From the NCBI GenBank assembly GCA_046049675.1, contig JBJORA010000007.1:1-30715 (forward strand): a DNA stretch of 30,715 nt. The letters are read 5' to 3'. Position 1 is the first letter of the stretch. Every line of letters starts with the position of its first letter. The notes under the pieces are model-generated. The model was not told the DNA's origin. It made no database searches and saw only the letters and a list, made by a program, of their open reading frames with translations. Position numbers and translations under genes: made by a program. The stretch is from CAIXQW01 sp046049675. Its GTDB lineage: Bacteria; Bacteroidota; Bacteroidia; Chitinophagales; Chitinophagaceae. Of the stretch, positions 25,565-30,715 are shown one piece after another.

Positions 25565-26689
25565 ATGGCAACAATTAATCGCAAGAGTTTTATGTCGCGC
25601 TTAGGCTTAGCAGCAACGGCGCTTTTTTTACCCAATAAATTATTTAGTGAAGCCATGGCCGACGATCAAAACAAACCTGCCACAGTAAAGCGTGTATTTG
25701 AGTTAGGTTTTCAATGGGATACATTAGACCCGTTTTTATTTTGTGTACATCACGAAGACTTTTTTCCGAAGGGCAATGATCAATTAGGCCCAACCACAAG
25801 TATGGCTGGCCGCAGTATGGGCGATGACTTTATTGTAAAAGATGGTTTTAGAATGTACCATGGCAAAGTAGTGCCAGGCTTTCCGGGTCATCCGCACCGT
25901 GGCTTTGAAACAGTTACGGTTGTACGCAAAGGCTTAGTAGACCATGCTGATAGTATGGGCGCTAGTGGCAGATACGGTAACGGCGATGTACAATGGATGA
26001 CGGCGGGCAGTGGTGTACAGCATAGCGAAATGTTTCCGCTACTGAACAAAGATGCAGAGAATCCACTAGAGCTATTTCAAATTTGGATGAACTTGCCTAA
26101 GCGCAACAAAATGGTAGATCCGCATTTTAAGATGTTGTGGCGAGAAGATATACCAGCCATTAAACATAAAGATGCCAATGGCAAGCAAAGTTTAGTTGAA
26201 CTTATAGCCGGAAGCTTTGATGGCAAAACCGCTGTAGCACCACCACCAAATTCTTGGGCGGCCGATAGCGCCAACGAAGTATTGATGCTTAATATTAGAA
26301 TGAGTGCTGGTGCTAGCATTTCGCTGCCTATTGCATCGGCTGGCGTTAATAGAATGATTTATTTTTACGAAGGCGACAACCTGCAATTATGCGATACCAC
26401 TTTGCCAAAATACCATGCGGCAGAAGTGCATGCCAATCATGCGTGTACAATCACTGCAAGTAGTACTGGCGCCAATATACTTATCTTACAAGGCAAACCA
26501 ATTGGCGAACCTGTAATGCAATACGGTCCTTTTGTAATGAATACCAAAGAAGAAATCAACCAAACTTTTGAAGACTACCACAAAACACAATTTGGTGGCT
26601 GGCCTTGGTCGCGCTACGATCAAGTACACGATGCAAAGCTTGGTAGATTTGCGAAGCATGCAGATGGGAGAGAGGAAGTGAAGGGGTAG
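25565..26689 (+). CDS. Pirin-family bicupin protein with export-like N-terminus
   Basis: The 374-residue protein has the two-cupin pirin layout. The N-terminal cupin carries the metal-binding set His109 and His111 (GHPHRGFETV) and His153 and Glu155 (GSGVQHSEM), as in pirins that bind Fe and can show quercetinase activity. The second cupin (about 235-330) lacks an obvious His set. Residues 1-32 are unusual: NRKSFMSRLGLAATALFLP looks like a Tat-type signal with RK in place of the twin Arg. The protein may therefore be exported, whereas most pirins are cytoplasmic. The active substrate is unknown. Confidence 0.88.
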   Translation: MATINRKSFMSRLGLAATALFLPNKLFSEAMADDQNKPATVKRVFELGFQWDTLDPFLFCVHHEDFFPKGNDQLGPTTSMAGRSMGDDFIVKDGFRMYHGKVVPGFPGHPHRGFETVTVVRKGLVDHADSMGASGRYGNGDVQWMTAGSGVQHSEMFPLLNKDAENPLELFQIWMNLPKRNKMVDPHFKMLWREDIPAIKHKDANGKQSLVELIAGSFDGKTAVAPPPNSWAADSANEVLMLNIRMSAGASISLPIASAGVNRMIYFYEGDNLQLCDTTLPKYHAAEVHANHACTITASSTGANILILQGKPIGEPVMQYGPFVMNTKEEINQTFEDYHKTQFGGWPWSRYDQVHDAKLGRFAKHADGREEVKG

Positions 26690-26902
26690 ACTTTGGGAAG
26701 CAATTATTTCCAAAACGCGATGTATACTTTATAAGCACTTTCCAAGCCTCGCACAGTATTTTGCAATCATTTCTCAACCATAATTAAGTTATTCTATCAA
26801 GTGCGTTTTAGGCGCATACTCTTGCCATTCAGATTAGCTATGCAGGATTAGCTTCGCAGCAATAGCAGATGCTTTTTCTTAAAAGGGCGAGCCACTTACA
26901 AT
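26690..26902. other. Spacer after the pirin gene
   Basis: It contains one good inverted repeat (TTTGGGAA at 26692-26699 with TTTCCAAA at 26707-26714, one G-T pair, 7-nt loop) just after the pirin stop. It lacks a T-tract but may act as the transcript end. Nothing else recognisable was found. Confidence 0.4.
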
Positions 26903-27091
26903 GTAGTAATTAGAGCGCAAGTTGCAGTGACTAGAGTACCAGCTGTAGTGTTTAGAGATACTACTGTAGTGACTACAGCGGGAGATGTAGTGTTTAGAGA
27001 AGTAGATGTAGTGACTACAGCGCTGGATGTAGTTATTAGCGTGCTAGATGTCGTTACTACAGTTGCTGATGTAGTAACTAGAATAGCGGTT
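26903..27091. repeat. Nine tandem 21-bp units with a GTAGTGACTAC-like dyad core
   Basis: Nine consecutive units of exactly 21 bp begin at 26903, 26924, 26945, 26966, 26987, 27008, 27029, 27050 and 27071. The consensus opens with GTAGTGACTAGAG and often ends with GAT. The core is an imperfect palindrome; around 26964-26978 it is perfect (CTGTAGT-G-ACTACAG). Units 3-4 and 5-6 look like a more recent 42-bp duplication. The 21-bp period equals two DNA helical turns. Because 21 is divisible by 3, reading frames stay open on both strands through the array. The array is just upstream of the HTH gene. Confidence 0.92.
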
Positions 27092-27244
27092 TGCCGCGCG
27101 AAATTTGGCAAACAAGCAGCCGTAAACCTTAACAGATTTTTGAAGAAAAAATGGCAATACCGCTATGCTAAAGCACTCGTAAATTTCGTTTACAAAAAGA
27201 AGCGTTATTTACAGGCACTAAACAAATTGATTAACGCACGCAAT

Positions 27245-27499
27245 ATGGCACCAAGACGAAAAAAGAGACGCAGCCTTAAAGTAGCAGGCACAACGCTTCG
27301 CTTAAGTTTGCAGCCACTTATAGCGGCCAGACATATACACCAACCTTTTGCTTTTTTACTCCGACTAGGTTTTACTAGCCACGCTGCTAGCAAAGCTATG
27401 CGGGGCACACTGTACACGGTTACAGTTGTGCAGCTTGAGGCATTGTGCAAAGGTTTTGGCTGTAGGGTGGGCGATTTGTTTGGGGAGGAATGCGAGTAA
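27245..27499 (+). CDS. Small XRE/Cro-type helix-turn-helix DNA-binding protein
   Basis: From the ATG at 27245 the product has 84 residues: a very basic start (MAPRRKKRRSLKVAG), then a Cro/C1-type HTH resembling a small-regulator family common in Bacteroidota. The segment LQPLIAARHIHQPFAFLLRL is followed by GFTSHAASKAMRG as recognition region and LEALCKGFGCRVGDLFGEE as the closing helices. The same frame is open upstream to a GTG at 26927, which would translate eight repeat units (VV-x-x-x-x-D-like heptads) and a basic amphipathic stretch, giving 190 residues. I prefer the shorter form because the repeats look like DNA-level sites. The target is unknown; binding to the adjacent array is a hypothesis. 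Confidence 0.62.
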   Translation: MAPRRKKRRSLKVAGTTLRLSLQPLIAARHIHQPFAFLLRLGFTSHAASKAMRGTLYTVTVVQLEALCKGFGCRVGDLFGEECE

Positions 27500-27546
27500 C
27501 TACAATTTAGTAATACAGCAATACCAGTAAGCGTAACTGTTAATTT

Positions 27547-27578
27547 TTTGGCAATAAGCCGCCCTAGCCTTAGCTTTA
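27547..27578 (+). promoter_or_regulatory. Promoter of the beta-helix/SprB-repeat gene
   Basis: TTTG (27547-27550) is followed after 20 bp by TAGCTTTA (27571-27578), one base off TAnnTTTG. It ends 4 nt before the ATG at 27583, the same -7-to-ATG distance as in the surface genes at 1525 and 5089. The transcript would be essentially leaderless. Confidence 0.5.
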
Positions 27579-27582
27579 CTAT

Positions 27583-30500
27583 ATGAAGATTGTTTACTTT
27601 TTTACCCGTATGGCAAGCATCTTTACCTGCACTATTACTTTGCTGCTATGCGCACATAGCTGTCTGGCACAAGCCACCTATGTAGGCAGAAGTGCGTATA
27701 TAGTAAATTTGGTAGATTCTTTTGGTGCTATACCAAACGATGGTGTAGATGATACCTATGCTTTAATAAAGTTTTCTAATTTTGTACTAAACAGGTGGCG
27801 CGCCAACGGAGACAGTCTTGGTACTGGCGGCAGCCCTAATGTCAACTATAGCACTCACTACATAAAACTTATTGTACCTGCTGGCACCTACAATATTGCA
27901 AAACAAATAAGTATTGCACCGGGCACTCCTTTAGATAGCTTTTATACTTGGAGCACCAGCAGTAGTGTTGCGGTTAAAAAGATACCATACAGTATACTAT
28001 TTGCCAATGCTGGCAATAATAGCGATGGGCTTTATGTAACAGTTGTACAAAACGGGTGTGCTATGCCAAACATTTTTGCTACGAGGCGCTATATTAGCTT
28101 ACCTAATATAGATATTACCCAAGCCAATGGCGTTACTAGCAATGCCGTGGATGGTATACATATCGTGGCAGATGGTGCTACATTTAAGTATGCAGACTCT
28201 ATACGCCAAGGCTTTGTTGGCCCAACAGGCAATGCTATGTTGCCTGACTCTACCCGTTGTTATAGTGCTTATTGGAGTTTGTACCACAGCGACTACGATG
28301 CGATACGCATTTACAACTGTAATAATATTACCGTAGAAGGGCTAGAGGTAGATGGCAATAATGTAAACGCCCTATTTATGGGGCCTGACCCTATCGACTA
28401 CTTCCAGGGAGGTGCAACAGGTATTTTTTTAGGTGCTAGTAAAAATTTTACTATTAAAAACTGCTACCTGCACCATATGTCTCTAGATGGCCTACGTATT
28501 ATAGATACTTTTTGCGAAAGTGCTACTAAAGGCGAAATACGCAATGTGCGTTGTGAGTATAATTTTAGGCAAGGCTTAACGTGGTCGGAAGGTGATAGTG
28601 TGGCCATAGATAGTTGCAGCTTTAGTTATACTGGCCGTGCGGTTAGCAATATTACTGGTACAGAAATTAGTTCTGCACCAGCTGCAGGTGTTGATATTGA
28701 GTATGATGGTACGTGTAGAATGCCTGGCCAACTTTATGTATGTAAGCGCGGTTATTTTAAGCACTGCAAATTTGCACATAACCTCAGTTATAGCGTAGAA
28801 AATACGTATAGATATCACACGCCCTTTGATAGCATAGTAAGGTCGCTTGATATGAACTTTGATAGCTGCAAATTTATTACCAATGGGGGTACTACTAGAG
28901 CATTATCGGTATATGGCCGCAAATATAGTTTTACGCACTGCGATATACAGGGTGGCATTCAAAACGGTTACCTAGGCGATTCTACCGATGGCGGGCTAAG
29001 CTTTGATGCGTGTAAGTTTACAGACCACAACGACTCGGGTACAGTATGGCGCAACACTGGACAGTTTTTTGACTGTACAGGTATTACTTATCCCAAAATT
29101 ACAAACTGCAACTTTCACATCAACGGCGCATATAATAAGTTAGGTTATCTAAACTGGAACTCCCCCAAAGCTGCAAAGCATACTGTTGTATGGCGCAACA
29201 ATAGGGTGGTGTACGATAGTTGCAATGCCAATACCACCGACTACCTCAACCAACTTGCAATAAGTGGTGTAAATAGTTTTAGCAGTAATACTGGCTACAC
29301 AGCAAATAGTTTCCGTACTATTGGGTTTAAGTACTGCAATGTGTTAGGTGACAGCAGTACTAGCTGCACGCGCGATACCTTGCTTTTTGCAGGGCCAATA
29401 TTACATGCCTTGTACTACAATACACCCGATAGTTTTGTACTGGGCACTGCGGCGGCAGGTACTGGCAAAGTAGACTATGTGTTGCAAGACTCAGCTATGC
29501 ATTATCAGCAATCATCCGATGGTATATTGATTATACGGCCTAATGCAAGATTTATAGTAGCACCAAGTGCAGGGGTGTATGGCCTTGGCAAAACGCATAA
29601 TTTGGGTGCCTACATCCATAGTATTGGCAGTTACTTGACACACGAAGGGGCACAGTTTTTAAGTGGCGGCAGTGGCACTGCTAGGTTTTATATTCCTAAT
29701 GGTGTTAATCCGCAGCTAGAACGTTGCAACCCTTATTGGATAACAGCTGCAGGCTACGTATTTGCCAATAACAATAAGTGGATAAACACCTACAATAGTA
29801 TTCAGCCATGTGTGCAGGGTAATAATCAGGCAGACTTTTGGTCTAATGCCAATTCTAAGCTACCCGCCTGCAACCCTGTGTATAATAATATAAACGTCCA
29901 GCAGTTTGACATATGCTACAAACTACTGCCAGCTACGTGCAACCAATACGATTCTGTACAGCTAGATGTACATGGTGCTAGTGGTAGCATTAGCATTATG
30001 GCCGATGGTACTGCACTACCTAGTGCGCAGTATATAGGTACACATGCGGCCTATATTACTGGCATGGCAGCGGGTGTGCATACTATAACGGTTACAGATG
30101 CTGCTGCTTGCAGCCATCAGTTTACGGTAAATGTTAGTAGCCTTAAGGCTATACCAAGTATGGCTATAGCCAGTGTAGGGCATGTGAGCTGTAATGGGCA
30201 GGCTAGTGGCAGTTGTACTACACAAGTTACCACGGGTGCTATAGCACCATATACCTTTGCATGGAGCAATAGCGCAACAGACTCTATAGTAAGCAACCTT
30301 AGTGCTGGTAGCTATACATGCACCGCCACAGATGCCAATGGTTGCACCGCATCCACCACCATTACCATCACTGAGCCACCTGCACTCTCGTTTGCCACTC
30401 CTGCAATTACGCACGTTGCATGTAACGGTGAAAGCACTGGTGCGGTTGCGCTTAGTGCAAGTGGAGGAAGTGGTATGTATACGATTACCCCAATACAAAT

Positions 30501-30715
30501 AAGTAACTTAGCGGCAACGACTTATACCTTTACCGCCACCGATGCTAATGGCTGCACAACCACTACAGCCGTCACCATCTCGCAGCCAACTGCCATTAGC
30601 TTTGCACCTACCATTACCCATGTAAGTTGCAACGGTGCAAGCACAGGTGAGGTTGTGCTCAACGCAAGTGGAGGAACTGGCAATATTAATATACCAGGTC
30701 AAACAACTACTTTAA
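27583..30715 (+). CDS. Secreted right-handed beta-helix protein with SprB repeats (3' end beyond the window)
   Basis: An uninterrupted frame of 1044 codons runs from the ATG at 27583 to the window end without a stop. Residues 1-29 are a signal peptide ending in SCLA before Q. GAIPNDGVDDTYAL (residues 49-62) matches the start of pectate-lyase-3/GH28-like beta-helix domains. Residues about 200-640 contain many parallel beta-helix coils with recurring N-C or S-C plus F patterns (ITVEGLEVDGN, FTIKNCYLHH, AIDSCSFSYTG, FDSCKFITN). From about residue 780 a degenerate module and then SprB repeats follow (VSCNGQASGS ... LSAGSYTCTATDANGC ... ITEP; VACNGESTGAV; VSCNGASTGEV). Surface adhesion or polysaccharide binding is likely. 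A C-terminal T9SS domain is expected beyond the end. Confidence 0.88.
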   Translation, partial: MKIVYFFTRMASIFTCTITLLLCAHSCLAQATYVGRSAYIVNLVDSFGAIPNDGVDDTYALIKFSNFVLNRWRANGDSLGTGGSPNVNYSTHYIKLIVPAGTYNIAKQISIAPGTPLDSFYTWSTSSSVAVKKIPYSILFANAGNNSDGLYVTVVQNGCAMPNIFATRRYISLPNIDITQANGVTSNAVDGIHIVADGATFKYADSIRQGFVGPTGNAMLPDSTRCYSAYWSLYHSDYDAIRIYNCNNITVEGLEVDGNNVNALFMGPDPIDYFQGGATGIFLGASKNFTIKNCYLHHMSLDGLRIIDTFCESATKGEIRNVRCEYNFRQGLTWSEGDSVAIDSCSFSYTGRAVSNITGTEISSAPAAGVDIEYDGTCRMPGQLYVCKRGYFKHCKFAHNLSYSVENTYRYHTPFDSIVRSLDMNFDSCKFITNGGTTRALSVYGRKYSFTHCDIQGGIQNGYLGDSTDGGLSFDACKFTDHNDSGTVWRNTGQFFDCTGITYPKITNCNFHINGAYNKLGYLNWNSPKAAKHTVVWRNNRVVYDSCNANTTDYLNQLAISGVNSFSSNTGYTANSFRTIGFKYCNVLGDSSTSCTRDTLLFAGPILHALYYNTPDSFVLGTAAAGTGKVDYVLQDSAMHYQQSSDGILIIRPNARFIVAPSAGVYGLGKTHNLGAYIHSIGSYLTHEGAQFLSGGSGTARFYIPNGVNPQLERCNPYWITAAGYVFANNNKWINTYNSIQPCVQGNNQADFWSNANSKLPACNPVYNNINVQQFDICYKLLPATCNQYDSVQLDVHGASGSISIMADGTALPSAQYIGTHAAYITGMAAGVHTITVTDAAACSHQFTVNVSSLKAIPSMAIASVGHVSCNGQASGSCTTQVTTGAIAPYTFAWSNSATDSIVSNLSAGSYTCTATDANGCTASTTITITEPPALSFATPAITHVACNGESTGAVALSASGGSGMYTITPIQISNLAATTYTFTATDANGCTTTTAVTISQPTAISFAPTITHVSCNGASTGEVVLNASGGTGNINIPGQTTTL
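30166..30715 (+). repeat. Tandem SprB-repeat coding units, about 210-230 bp each
   Basis: Two complete units and the start of a third are visible (about 30166-30390, 30391-30597, from 30598). Nucleotide similarity is high in the VSCNG-coding start and the TATDANGC-coding end. The second unit is shorter in its middle part. The array continues past the window edge. Confidence 0.85.

Noticed and set aside
26903..27091. CRISPR array
   Set aside because: Units are contiguous 21-mers with no spacers, and no cas gene is nearby.
26896..27111. Minus-strand Thr/Val-rich heptad protein
   Set aside because: It exists only because 21-bp repeats keep all such frames open; it has no signal, domain or promoter.

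Overview
The window comes from a member of the Bacteroidota, most likely a Chitinophagales- or Sphingobacteriia-like free-living or environmental bacterium. Four things point there: surface proteins with C-terminal type IX secretion (T9SS) sorting domains and SprB-like repeats, promoters with the TAnnTTTG -7 element, ribosomal-protein genes almost without Shine-Dalgarno sequences, and Bacteroidota-type ribosomal protein sequences. The species cannot be named from the sequence alone.

Region 1 (1-11100) is accessory. A type II NADH dehydrogenase gene lies on the minus strand. It is followed by two plus-strand paralogues for large T9SS-exported proteins with delta-60-type repeats; the first carries four extra SprB-like repeats. 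Next come a DinB-like protein, and on the minus strand an outer-membrane barrel-like protein and a T9SS adhesin with a cleaved-adhesin-like domain and a PKD domain.

Region 2 (11101-22498) is the S10-spc ribosomal protein cluster in conserved order: rpsJ, then rplC-rplD-rplW-rplB-rpsS-rplV-rpsC-rplP-rpmC-rpsQ-rplN-rplX-rplE-rpsN-rpsH-rplF-rplR-rpsE-rpmD-rplO-secY. It ends at a strong intrinsic terminator. rpsJ has its own promoter, and a 214-nt spacer before rplC can fold into several stems, so it is a candidate autoregulatory leader. The str genes usual upstream and the infA-to-rplQ genes usual downstream are absent from the window.

Region 3 (22499-30715) is again accessory: an 0.8-kb noncoding stretch with a cluster of short palindromes, a GT39-type membrane glycosyltransferase, methionine aminopeptidase (map), a pirin with an export-like N-terminus, an array of nine 21-bp direct repeats next to a small HTH gene, and the first 1044 codons of a secreted beta-helix/SprB-repeat protein that runs off the window.

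The cytoplasmic core (ribosome, SecY, Map) makes and exports proteins, while the flanks are mostly cell-surface genes. No phage, insertion sequence, CRISPR or RNA gene was recognised. The two observations most likely to be new regulatory biology are the rpsJ-rplC leader and the 21-bp repeat array beside the HTH gene.
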